NCBI GenBank assembly: GCA_021823905.1
Contig: JAKALX010000061.1
Span: 1-12,767 of the forward strand
DNA from: Chloroflexota bacterium
GTDB lineage: Bacteria > Chloroflexota > Dehalococcoidia > Tepidiformales > Tepidiformaceae
Reading direction: 5' to 3'
DNA length: 12,767 bases
Shown piece by piece: positions 1-6,172 of the stretch (positions are counted from its first letter, which is position 1; the number at the start of each line of letters is the position of its first letter). The notes beneath the pieces were generated by a model, which saw nothing but the letters and a program-made list of their open reading frames with translations, was not told the DNA's origin and made no database searches. Made by a program: the position numbers and the translations under genes.

Positions 1-807
1 CTGCCCTGGAATCGACTGCACCGGGTACGGCGGATTGAAGTCGGCGTCGGAGGGCGCATCCGTCGCCTCCTTCGCCTTCAGCACCGTCTTGACCTTCTGC
101 CCGGCAACCGTGCTCGTCCCGTCGATTAGCAGGAGGATGCCGGTTTTGCTGTCAAGGCAAATCGTGCCGCTTCCATCCGGGCCTTTCCCCTCGTAGCACT
201 TCCCGTCGCGCCCGGCGATCTTCTGGCCCGCTACCGATTTGACCTCATACCCGTTCTTCGAAAACGTCTTCACGAGGTTGTCGGCGCGAAATGAGTCGGC
301 AAAGCCGATCAAGGGGTTGGTGGCGGTACCCCCCGCCTTCGACTTGATGCAGGTCTTCTGTTGCGAGGTGCAGAAAAAGGTCGACGTGCCGTCGTCGATG
401 ATCGTCGTCTTTCCCGTCGAGTTGTCCCCGGACACACCACCCAGGAATCCGCCGTCGATCACGATGAGGTTCTTTGTCCCTTTGTGGGCCATCGTCATCG
501 AGCCGACCGTCGGCGTGCCTTTCGAGTCCGCCATCGACGACTCGTAGGTGACCTTGAAATCGATAGCGTCGAGATGCTTGCTCGCGTTCTGCAGGTCAGC
601 CAGGCCACTGGCTGCCGCCGTCGCCGCGCTCGTCGGCGTCCCCTTGGCGCCGCCCGATGCCGTTGCGGCGCTGGTCGCGCTTGAGCCTGAAGCTGTCGCA
701 GCCGCGGTTGCCGAGGACTTGCTGGAGTCGTCGCCGCCACAGGCAGATCCGAACAGGAAGACCGCGACGAACGCGATCCCGAGAATCCACAACCTTGTCC
801 TGGCCAT
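1..807 (-). CDS. Secreted lipoprotein, 3' end outside window
   Basis: The frame is open from an ATG at 807 to the window edge: 269 codons and no stop, so the C-terminus is missing. The mRNA has AGGTG nine bases before the ATG. The protein starts with Arg residues, a hydrophobic stretch (about residues 6-20) and LFGSAC-GG, read as a lipoprotein signal peptide with the lipidated Cys at 23; Gly at -3 is atypical for a lipobox. Residues 26-70 are a Ser/Thr/Ala-rich linker, typical of surface lipoproteins of Gram-positive-like or Chloroflexota cells. The rest is polar and beta-rich, with two close Cys pairs (near residues 145-152 and 204-217) that could form disulfides. The fold might be LolA/LppX-like, but I see no diagnostic motif. 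Function is unassigned; it should sit on the outer face of the membrane. Confidence 0.85.
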   Translation of the reverse strand, partial: MARTRLWILGIAFVAVFLFGSACGGDDSSKSSATAAATASGSSATSAATASGGAKGTPTSAATAAASGLADLQNASKHLDAIDFKVTYESSMADSKGTPTVGSMTMAHKGTKNLIVIDGGFLGGVSGDNSTGKTTIIDDGTSTFFCTSQQKTCIKSKAGGTATNPLIGFADSFRADNLVKTFSKNGYEVKSVAGQKIAGRDGKCYEGKGPDGSGTICLDSKTGILLLIDGTSTVAGQKVKTVLKAKEATDAPSDADFNPPYPVQSIPGQ

Positions 808-861
808 GGGTCGCTTCACCTCGAACGTTGCTGAATGAACTACTGCCCATTCTCGCTCATC

Positions 862-890
862 TGAATACGCGACTGAGGCGTTCACATCAA
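862..890 (-). promoter_or_regulatory. Candidate promoter of the lipoprotein gene
   Basis: On the minus strand TTGATG (885-890) and TATTCA (862-867) are 17 bases apart, about 55 bases upstream of the ATG at 807. The -10 match to consensus is weak (3 of 6), so this is tentative. Confidence 0.25.
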
Positions 891-1060
891 GTGATCGCAT
901 CATCACCCATCCGCCGCTGTGACGCCGCTGGCAGGCGAAGAGTGGGTTTGCATGAGCGCGCCATCCGCAACGCCGCCATCCGAACCGGACGTGCAGCCGT
1001 CAGCTCTTCGAGTACAAGCTGCCCTGGACGGCGTCGAGACCACAGCCGGGCGCCAACGCC

Positions 1061-1261
1061 CTACGCCCCGACCACATGCACCCGTGCCCGTTCGACGGCC
1101 GAAGCGATCGCGTCGTCCGGCGAAGAACCAGCCCCGGTGCCAACCACCTTGCGCTCCGACCGCACCACGGCGGTCCAGACGTCGCTTCAGGTAGCGAGCG
1201 TCGCCTCGGCAACCAGGTCGGCTCCGTCGATACGAACAACTTTCGACTGAAAATGAGTCAT
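1061..1261 (-). pseudogene. Small 66-codon gene interrupted by in-frame TGA
   Basis: Reading leftwards from an ATG at 1261, with AGGTGA nine bases upstream and TACTAT (1283-1288) as a possible -10 box, the frame gives MTHFQSKVVRIDGADLVAEA and then LAT. It meets TGA at 1187-1189 and continues in the same frame for 41 sensible codons (SDVWTAVVRSERKVVGTGAG, then SSPDDAIASAVERARVHVVG and a final A) to TAG at 1061. Both halves have alternating beta strands, a Gly turn and an amphipathic helix, as expected for one small alpha/beta domain. Codons are GC-ending as in neighbouring genes. The simplest reading is a recently inactivated gene (one point mutation) or a sequencing error. I see no SECIS-like hairpin good enough to argue for selenocysteine. 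The family is not recognised; the strand-Gly-helix tail faintly recalls LeuA-dimerisation or dsRBD-like folds. Confidence 0.5.
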
Positions 1262-1377
1262 CTCACGATTCACCTGCGGCGCATAGTAGCAGAGGAGCAG
1301 AAGGGTCGCGTGCGTTTCTGCTGCTCGCGGAAGGACGATCTCGGGCCAGTGTTCGAACGAAAGCGCGCAAGGTAGTC

Positions 1378-1413
1378 GAATGCCCAGGGCAGAGAAGACC
1401 GCCCTGGGCATTC
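1378..1413. terminator. 13-bp perfect stem-loop, possible terminator
   Basis: GAATGCCCAGGGC (1378-1390) is exactly complementary to 1401-1413, with a 10-base loop. On the plus strand it runs into TTCTTTGCG, a modest T-rich tail; on the minus strand GACTACC follows, with no T run. It lies about 190 bases beyond the 3' end of the leftward tRNA gene and 117 bases before the broken small gene, so it could end the tRNA transcript or act as an insulating hairpin. No gene on the plus strand needs it. Confidence 0.45.
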
Positions 1414-1414
1414 T

Positions 1415-1599
1415 TTGCGCCGGGGAGGAGGACCCCACGCATCGGAGTGACCGCACGCTGGAACCTACGCCCTACGGTTGCAAGAGGTGTTGCGGGATCG
1501 CGACAAATCCGGAAGATCGGTGTGCGCCATGTTCAGACGGGAGTGGGCCATCATCGCCGCAGAGGACCGACGATCGTCCGCCGATTGCTGGCTCGCCGT
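1415..1599. other. Intergenic stretch, nothing recognised
   Basis: The stretch between the stem-loop and the tRNA holds no reading frame with a plausible start, codon use or motif, and no RNA family I recognise. It is the 3' flank of the tRNA gene. Confidence 0.4.
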
Positions 1600-1676
1600 T
1601 GGTCGGGGTGCCCAGATTTGAACTGGGGGCCTCCTGGTCCCAAACCAGGCGCTCTGCCAGGCTGAGCTACACCCCG
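1600..1676 (-). tRNA. tRNA-Pro (anticodon UGG)
   Basis: The minus strand folds as a full cloverleaf. The acceptor stem CGGGGTG pairs with CACCCCG. There is a D arm GCTC/GAGC with a 9-base loop, an anticodon stem CCTGG/CCAGG around loop TTTGGGA (anticodon TGG, reading CCA and other proline codons), a 5-base variable loop, and a T arm CCCAG-TTCAAAT-CTGGG. The discriminator base is A (1603) and CCA follows at 1602-1600, so the tail appears encoded. The gene lies 41 bp downstream of pyrD on the same strand and could be cotranscribed with it. Confidence 0.97.
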
Positions 1677-1717
1677 AGACCCTTAGCGTACCGCGCGACG
1701 GCCCAACCGGTAAGCGC

Positions 1718-2656
1718 TCACTCCCGCGGCGGAAGCGCGCAGCCGACGATTTCGTTCACGTCCGCGACGCCGTTCGACTCCAGCCACGACTCCACGCCTT
1801 CGATCACGTCCAGCAGCGCGCGCGGGTTCGCGAACGTCGCCGTCCCAACCTGGACCGCCGTCGCGCCCGCCATCAGGAACTCGAGCGCGTCCTCGCCCGT
1901 CGCGATCCCGCCGCAGCCGATGACCGGGATTCGCACCGCCTTCGCCACGTCGTAAACAATCCGCAGCGCGATCGGCTTGATCGCCGGGCCGCTGAGCCCG
2001 CCCCGCGCCCGTGGCAGCACCGGCCGCCGCTTCTTGATGTCGATGGCCAGGCCCAGCACGGTGTTGATTGCGCAGATGGCCGCCGCGCCCGCCTCTTCGC
2101 AGGCCAGCGCCAGGGCCACGGGGTCGGTCACGTTCGGCGTCAGTTTCACGATCACCGGCAGGTCGGTGTGGCGGACCGCCGCCCGCGTCGCCCGCGCCGA
2201 CGCCTCCACGCTCTGGCCGATCTCGATACCGCCCTGGTCAACGTTCGGGCACGAGATGTTGAGCTCCAGCGCGGCGATCCCCGGCACCCCGTCGAGCCGC
2301 GCCGCCATCTCGCCGAACTCCTCGACCGTGTCCGCCGCGATGTTCGCGATCACCGGCACGTCCCACTTCGCCCAGAGCGGCGCCATCTCGCGGATGACTT
2401 CCGAGAGGCCGACGTTCTGGAGTCCGATCGAGTTCAGCATCCCGGCCGGCGTTTCGGCGACACGCGGCTGCTGGTTGCCAGCCCGCGGCGCCACCGTGAT
2501 GCCTTTCGAGACCACCGCGCCAAGCCGCTCAATGTCGTAGTGCTTCGCGAATTCCAGCCCCCAGCTGAACGTCCCAGACGCCGGCATGACCGGATTACGC
2601 AACACAAGCGTGTTCTTGTGGCCGGGAGCGAGGTCAACCTGCAGATTCGCAGCCAT
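1718..2656 (-). CDS. pyrD: Dihydroorotate dehydrogenase B, catalytic subunit
   Basis: 312 aa, close to the usual length of about 305. It is an FMN TIM barrel that oxidises dihydroorotate to orotate in pyrimidine synthesis. Class 1B signs are visible: N-terminal VDLAPGHKNTLVLRNPV-type strand, SGTFSWGLEF, the LELNISCPNVDQGG motif with the catalytic Cys at 136, INTVLGLAIDI, GGLSGPAIKPIALR, and the phosphate-binding IPVIGCGGIATGEDALEFLMAG near residues 243-264. The ATG at 2656 is chosen because the family starts at this beta strand; an in-frame extension to 2827 would run back through the upstream terminator. There is no clear Shine-Dalgarno, but TAGACT lies 7 bases before the ATG, which suggests a leaderless transcript. 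Class 1B enzymes normally need PyrK (FAD, 2Fe-2S) to pass electrons to NAD; no pyrK is in this window. Confidence 0.96.
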   Translation of the reverse strand: MAANLQVDLAPGHKNTLVLRNPVMPASGTFSWGLEFAKHYDIERLGAVVSKGITVAPRAGNQQPRVAETPAGMLNSIGLQNVGLSEVIREMAPLWAKWDVPVIANIAADTVEEFGEMAARLDGVPGIAALELNISCPNVDQGGIEIGQSVEASARATRAAVRHTDLPVIVKLTPNVTDPVALALACEEAGAAAICAINTVLGLAIDIKKRRPVLPRARGGLSGPAIKPIALRIVYDVAKAVRIPVIGCGGIATGEDALEFLMAGATAVQVGTATFANPRALLDVIEGVESWLESNGVADVNEIVGCALPPRE

Positions 2657-2693
2657 CAGCTCAAGTCTATCGTTCCCGCCGCTTGCCACATAG

Positions 2694-2721
2694 AAAAACG
2701 GCCGGCTCATTGAGCCGGCCG
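2694..2721 (-). terminator. Rho-independent terminator of the small Zn protein
   Basis: On the minus strand, CGGCCGGCTC and GAGCCGGCCG form a perfect 10-bp GC-rich stem with a 3-base loop, followed directly by TTTTT (2698-2694). It lies 24 bases after the stop of the 77-aa gene and only 37 bases before the pyrD ATG, so it separates the two same-strand genes or acts as an attenuator if transcription continues into pyrD. Confidence 0.9.
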
Positions 2722-2745
2722 CCATCGGGGGCGCAACAGGAACCT

Positions 2746-2979
2746 TCAGGAGAGGTCGGACGAGTCGCTTCCGCTTCGCCGGCCGCGATAGCGCGAGCCG
2801 TTCAGGCTGAAGCTGTCGCTGTCCCACATCAGGTCTTCGGACGAATTACGGAACTCGCGCGCAACGCCGCAGCGCTTGCAGCGGCCACCACTGACAGCGC
2901 CGTTTGGCGTGTCGATCACCCAGTGATGGCGGCAGGTGGCCGAGATGTTGGTCGCCTCGACGGCGCTTGCTTCACTCAT
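2746..2979 (-). CDS. 77-aa Zn-finger-like protein
   Basis: The start is the ATG at 2979, with GGGAG six bases upstream. A longer in-frame start at 3018 exists but lacks this site. The core reads CRHHWVIDTPNG, then GGRCKRCGVAREF, giving C16, H18/H19, C34 and C37, a set able to bind one zinc ion. The tail (residues 47-77) is rich in Ser, Asp, Arg and Gly and probably disordered. Small proteins with this C-x-HHW...C-x2-CG pattern are, as I recall, common conserved hypotheticals in Chloroflexota and Actinobacteria; no function is known to me. It ends in its own strong terminator and is divergent from mrp, so it is a single-gene unit. Confidence 0.8.
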   Translation of the reverse strand: MSEASAVEATNISATCRHHWVIDTPNGAVSGGRCKRCGVAREFRNSSEDLMWDSDSFSLNGSRYRGRRSGSDSSDLS

Positions 2980-3020
2980 ATGTTCTCCCATTTCCACGGT
3001 TTCGCTCGGCGGTTCCACGG

Positions 3021-3081
3021 TCGCGAAAGGCGGCTCGCCGAAGTCCGGCCTGACTCCAAACTAGCCGCCTTTCGCGAAAGG
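3021..3081. promoter_or_regulatory. Repeated TCGCGAAAGG motifs, candidate operator
   Basis: The 10-mer TCGCGAAAGG occurs at 3021-3030 and 3072-3081, with its exact complement at 3068-3077. The last two make a 14-bp palindrome CCTTTCGCGAAAGG (3068-3081). The outer copies form a 15-bp perfect inverted repeat (3021-3035 with 3063-3077, 27-bp spacer). The region is upstream of both the leftward Zn-protein gene and the rightward mrp gene, and the palindrome ends 13 bp before the candidate -35 at 3095. This fits a dimeric repressor or activator site pair with possible looping. A transcribed stem-loop is an alternative. Confidence 0.5.
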
Positions 3082-3094
3082 GGCAGTAAACCGT

Positions 3095-3123
3095 TTGCCG
3101 TGCAGCCCGCCAGCGCATACGAT
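3095..3123 (+). promoter_or_regulatory. Candidate promoter of mrp and the NYN gene
   Basis: TTGCCG (3095-3100) and TACGAT (3118-3123) have an exact 17-bp spacing. Each matches the sigma-70-type consensus in four of six positions. The predicted transcript would have a leader of about 175 bases before the ATG at 3307. That leader (about 3130-3306) shows no gene I can support. Confidence 0.35.
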
Positions 3124-3306
3124 CAGGGCGGTGGTATTCGACCCTGCGCTCTCGAGGAGATGACGCGCAACCGGCGGATGTCACTCGCAGCGACGCGGCC
3201 CGGTCGAGCGGCGGCCGGCGCAGGGGAGTTTCTCGCCACAGTCCCCCTGGATGGCCCGCCAGTTCGCTCGCCAGGGCCAGCGCACACGAGGTTTTGAATC
3301 GACCTG

Positions 3307-4374
3307 ATGACCAGTACCACAAGTGTCAGCCGCGACGACGTGCTCGCGGCTCTCTCGACCGTCAAGGATCCCGAGCTCCACCGCGACATCGTTTCCCTCG
3401 GCATGGTCAAGGACCTCGCCGTTGAAGGCGGCCGCGTCAGCCTGACCGTCGAGCTGACCACCCCGGCCTGCCCGCTCAAGGAGACCATCGAACGGGACAT
3501 CCGCACGACCCTCGACGCCATCGAAGGCATCTCCGAGGTCGCCGTGGACTGGGGCGCCAACGTTCGCGCCTCCGTCCCCCGCGAAGGCCAGAAAGCCGTC
3601 GAGGGTGTTCGCAACATCATCGCCGTCGCCAGCAACAAGGGCGGCGTCGGCAAGTCCACTCTCGCGACCAACCTCGCTGTCTCACTGGCCAGGGACGGCG
3701 CGAGGGTCGGCCTCATCGACGCGGACGTCACCGGCCCCAACCTGCCCACGATGTTCGGCTTGCCCGCGGGCCTCCAGGCGAGCTCGAGCCAGGGCCTCCA
3801 GCCGATCGAGAAGTACGGCGTCAAGGTCGTCTCCATCGGATTCCTCCTTCCCAAAGGGACCCCGGTCGTATGGCGCGGCCCGATGATCGGCAGCGCGGTC
3901 CGCCAGCTCCTCCACGACGTGCCGTGGGGCGAGCTCGACTACCTCGTCATCGACCTTCCCCCTGGGACGAGCGACGCCTCGATGAGCATGGCGCAGGAAG
4001 CGCCAATTGCCGGCGTCGTCATCGTCTCAACGCCCCAGAACGTCTCGCTCGAAGACGCCATGAAGGCCGTCTCCATGTTCGAGAAGCTCAACATCCCGGT
4101 GTTCGGCATGGTCGAAAACATGAGCTATTTCGTCGCTCCCGACACCGGCAAGCAATACGACATCTTCGGCCACGGCGGCGCCCAGCGAGCGGCCGACGAG
4201 CTGGGGATCGACTTCCTCGGCGAAGTGCCAATCGAGCCCGCCGTCCGCGAGGGAGCGGACGTGGGCGTCCCGGTTGTGCTTTCCGCCCCCGACAGCAATT
4301 CCGCCCGCGCGTTCGAATCAATCGCGCGCAACGTGGCGGCCCGACTCAGCGTTCTCCAAAGGATGGGTGTCTAA
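3307..4374 (+). CDS. mrp: Mrp/ApbC-family Fe-S carrier P-loop ATPase
   Basis: 355 aa, the full length of the family. Residues 8-88 are a MIP18/DUF59 domain (VKDPELHRDIVSLGMVKDL; TTPACPLK with C55). The MinD/Mrp ATPase follows: Walker A VASNKGGVGKST (107-118), LIDADVTGPNLP (136-147) and IDLPPGTSD (215-223). Members bind and transfer Fe-S clusters to apoproteins in the cytoplasm, or take part in cofactor maturation. The usual C-terminal CxxC after ENMSYF is replaced here by APDT (277-280), with YDIFGHGG next, so the bridging-cluster cysteines are absent; Mrp homologues without this pair are known in some lineages. The ATG at 3307 puts DUF59 right at the N-terminus; only a distant GAGG precedes it. 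It is the first gene of a two-gene operon with the NYN gene, 6 bp downstream. Confidence 0.95.
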   Translation: MTSTTSVSRDDVLAALSTVKDPELHRDIVSLGMVKDLAVEGGRVSLTVELTTPACPLKETIERDIRTTLDAIEGISEVAVDWGANVRASVPREGQKAVEGVRNIIAVASNKGGVGKSTLATNLAVSLARDGARVGLIDADVTGPNLPTMFGLPAGLQASSSQGLQPIEKYGVKVVSIGFLLPKGTPVVWRGPMIGSAVRQLLHDVPWGELDYLVIDLPPGTSDASMSMAQEAPIAGVVIVSTPQNVSLEDAMKAVSMFEKLNIPVFGMVENMSYFVAPDTGKQYDIFGHGGAQRAADELGIDFLGEVPIEPAVREGADVGVPVVLSAPDSNSARAFESIARNVAARLSVLQRMGV

Positions 4375-4380
4375 CCCAGC

Positions 4381-5538
4381 ATGGTGCTTAATATCTTCCC
4401 ACGACGACGGGAGCCGGCAGTCGCGCCCGCTCCCGCACCCGAACCCACACTTCCCGAACCCTCTCCCGAGGCCATGGCCGAGATCGAGCGGCAGGAACCG
4501 ATCGACCAGTCCGGCGAATCCGCCGAGGCGAAGCGCCGCACGCGCCGCGGCTCCCGTGGCGGGCGCGGACGGCGCCGCCCGGACGGCCAGCCCGAAGGCG
4601 CCACAGAAGCTCCCGAAGAGCCTGCCGCCATGACCCCGGAACCCGAAGCCGGGGCCGAGTCCGCTGCTCCCAAGACCCGCGCGCCACGCCGCTCTCGCGC
4701 CAAGGCCGCGGTCGAAGCAGCGCCCGCCGCCGAGCAGCCCGAAGCAGTCGCCCCTCCCGTGGCCGAACCGGAGCCTGAAGCGCCGAAGCGGCCCGCCCGC
4801 GGCCGCCGCACCCCGAAGGCAGCCGTCGAAGCGCCGGCCGCCGAAGAGGCCCCGGCCGCCGAGCCCGAGCAACCGGCTCCTCGTCCGGCGCGCACGCCGA
4901 GGGCACCCCAGCAGCCGTCCGGCGATCCCGCCACGGCTATCCTGCGCGCCGTCGAGCAGCAGCAGAAGCAGATTGACCAGCTCGTCCGCCTGCACGAGGA
5001 CCTCGCGAAGCGCGTCGGTTCCGGCGGCGGCCTGGCCGCGTCGCCACCCGCGCGTGTCGGCGTCTTCGTCGACGCGGCGAACATCGAGCTTGCCTGCGAC
5101 CGTCTCCGCGCGCGTTTCGATTGGCGCAAGATCCTCGACATGATCACGAAGGACCGCATCCTCGTGCGGGCCATCGCCTACTCGCCGGTGCACGACGATC
5201 CCGGCGTGAGCATCGAGACCCAGCGCTTCGTCGAACCGTTCCTCGACAAGGGCTTCAAAGTCGTCACCAAGCCGCTCAAGCGCTTCGCCGACGGCACCAT
5301 CAAGGCGAACGTCGACATCGAGCTCGCCCTCGACATCATCGAGATGCTCGACCGCCTCGACGTCGTCGTCCTTGCTTCCGGTGACGGCGACTTCCAGCGC
5401 CTCGTCGAGGTCATCCAGGCGAAAGGCATCCGCGTGGAGGTGCTCTCCGTCGGCGCCAGCACCGCCTCCAACCTCCGTCACGCCGCCGACAAGTTCATCG
5501 ACCTGCAGTCCCGCCTCCGCGAGTTCCGCCTCGGGTAG
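4381..5538 (+). CDS. NYN (PIN-like nuclease) domain protein, disordered N-terminus
   Basis: 385 aa. Residues 1-180 are low-complexity Ala/Pro/Glu with basic islands (KRRTRRGSRGGRGRRR at 51-66, further RR/GRR patches near 100-106 and 138-144), probably disordered and able to bind RNA. Residues 183-212 form a short coiled-coil-like helix (VEQQQKQIDQLVRLHEDLAK). Residues 224-385 are a NYN/LabA-like domain: VGVFVDAANI (D231, N234), IKANVDIELALDI (D312, D318) and LASGDGDFQRLV (D335, D337), the acidic set expected of this metal-dependent RNase fold, ending in LRHAADKFIDL. The likely role is RNA cleavage or binding; the substrate is unknown. It starts 6 bp after mrp with only a distant AGGATGG, so translation is probably coupled. 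The basic, Ala/Pro-rich tail recalls the disordered arms of RNase E-type proteins (analogy only). Confidence 0.9.
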   Translation: MVLNIFPRRREPAVAPAPAPEPTLPEPSPEAMAEIERQEPIDQSGESAEAKRRTRRGSRGGRGRRRPDGQPEGATEAPEEPAAMTPEPEAGAESAAPKTRAPRRSRAKAAVEAAPAAEQPEAVAPPVAEPEPEAPKRPARGRRTPKAAVEAPAAEEAPAAEPEQPAPRPARTPRAPQQPSGDPATAILRAVEQQQKQIDQLVRLHEDLAKRVGSGGGLAASPPARVGVFVDAANIELACDRLRARFDWRKILDMITKDRILVRAIAYSPVHDDPGVSIETQRFVEPFLDKGFKVVTKPLKRFADGTIKANVDIELALDIIEMLDRLDVVVLASGDGDFQRLVEVIQAKGIRVEVLSVGASTASNLRHAADKFIDLQSRLREFRLG

Positions 5539-5552
5539 CGGTCGAACCGCCT

Positions 5553-5674
5553 GGACACAGAGACACAGAGCTCACAGAGGCGTGTGGACCAATAGGGAAG
5601 CCGGCGGTATTGCCGGCTTCCCTATTTCTCAAGATCTCTGTGCTCTCTGTGTCTCCGTGTCTCCGTGTCTTTTT
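5553..5674. repeat. Composite palindromic intergenic repeat / terminator
   Basis: Outer arms made of ACACAGAG units (5553-5580) are largely complementary to CTCTGTG/TCCGTGTC units (5636-5669). They enclose a perfect 15-bp hairpin, AATAGGGAAGCCGGC (5591-5605) with 5612-5626, 6-base loop. TTTTT at 5670-5674 follows the outer stem on the plus strand, so it can terminate the mrp-NYN transcript; the leftward DUF35 gene also ends here. The outer unit is the intergenic repeat whose spurious translation contains RRHGDTE, found in genomes of many phyla. It resembles a REP/MITE-type element; no target-site duplication is evident. Confidence 0.75.
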
Positions 5675-5691
5675 GTGGGCGCTGGTGGTTC

Positions 5692-6099
5692 CTACGCGGG
5701 CGCGAACATGGGGAGTGCGATGCCGGATTCCTGGTCTTCCCACTGCACCTTCACCCGCTGACCGATCTTCACGTCCGTCAGCGGGTCGTTCACGCCGACG
5801 ATGTTCGTCAGGATGCGGAAGCCCTCGTCGAGGTCAACGTACGCCACGGCATAGGGGCCGAGCGGCGCGAACGCCGGGTGCCGGTTCAGGCGCACCACGC
5901 TGTATGTGTAGACCGTCCCCACGCCCTTCGAGTCCTTCCAGGCGAGGTCGCGCGAGCCGCACGCCGTGCAGTGCGCCCGCGGGTAAAAGACGACGTTCTT
6001 GCACGAGTTGCACTGCTGATACGTGAGCCGGTGCTCCTTCGTGGCGTCGTAGAAGGGCTGCGTGTCGGGTTCCGGGAATCGCGGTTGCGGTCGTGCCAT
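5692..6099 (-). CDS. DUF35 Zn-ribbon / OB-fold partner of thiolase
   Basis: 135 aa, with GGAGGT nine bases before the ATG. The N-terminal helix (LTYQQ preceded by PFYDATKEHR) is followed by a rubredoxin-like zinc ribbon, C30-x2-C33 and C44-x2-C47, then an OB fold (residues 58-135; GVGTVYTYSVV, FAPLGPYAVAYVDLDEGFRI, VKIGQRVKVQW). DUF35 proteins form complexes with thiolase-fold enzymes: in the ChsH2-Ltp2 pair of steroid degradation the DUF35 domain is needed for aldolase activity, and in archaeal thiolase/HMG-CoA synthase it bridges the enzymes and shuttles acyl groups. It lies 73 bp downstream of the thiolase on the same strand, with a palindromic repeat in the gap, so the two are very likely one operon and one complex. 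Confidence 0.93.
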   Translation of the reverse strand: MARPQPRFPEPDTQPFYDATKEHRLTYQQCNSCKNVVFYPRAHCTACGSRDLAWKDSKGVGTVYTYSVVRLNRHPAFAPLGPYAVAYVDLDEGFRILTNIVGVNDPLTDVKIGQRVKVQWEDQESGIALPMFAPA

Positions 6100-6130
6100 A
6101 GCGAATCTACCTCCAAACAGTTCGAACGCG

Positions 6131-6172
6131 CTCCCCTCTCCCGCAGGCGGGAGAGGGGCCGGGGGTGAGGGC
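6131..6172. repeat. CCCTCTCCCGC-type palindromic intergenic repeat
   Basis: CCCCTCTCCCGC (6133-6144) and GCGGGAGAGGGG (6147-6158) form a perfect 12-bp inverted repeat, followed by a GGGGGTGAGGG segment. Sequences of this kind are frequent in intergenic regions of GC-rich bacteria from several phyla and generate spurious Pro/Gly/Arg-rich ORFs. It sits between the thiolase stop and the DUF35 ribosome-binding site, so in the mRNA it would be a strong hairpin inside the operon, possibly setting the ratio of the two subunits. Confidence 0.7.

Noticed and set aside
1187..1189. Selenocysteine reading of the in-frame TGA
   Set aside because: No convincing SECIS hairpin directly downstream and no selenoprotein family match; point mutation is simpler.
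1380..1955. Open frames on the plus strand across the tRNA (GVPRFELGASWSQTRR, GCPDLNWGPPGPKPGALPG)
   Set aside because: These are the well-known spurious translations of an antisense tRNA-Pro gene.
2683..3297. 204-codon plus-strand frame across the terminator, the Zn-protein gene and the divergent intergenic region
   Set aside because: Runs antisense to a better-supported gene and through a terminator hairpin and repeated operator-like motifs; no protein-like features.
4318..5481. Long open frame (387 codons) antisense to the NYN gene
   Set aside because: Gly/Arg/Leu-rich shadow of the Ala/Pro/Glu-rich sense gene; the sense frame has the conserved NYN residues and tight linkage to mrp.
5495..5743. 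82-codon minus-strand frame containing TRRHGDTE
   Set aside because: Typical false ORF from the ACACAGAG-type intergenic repeat; no independent coding evidence.
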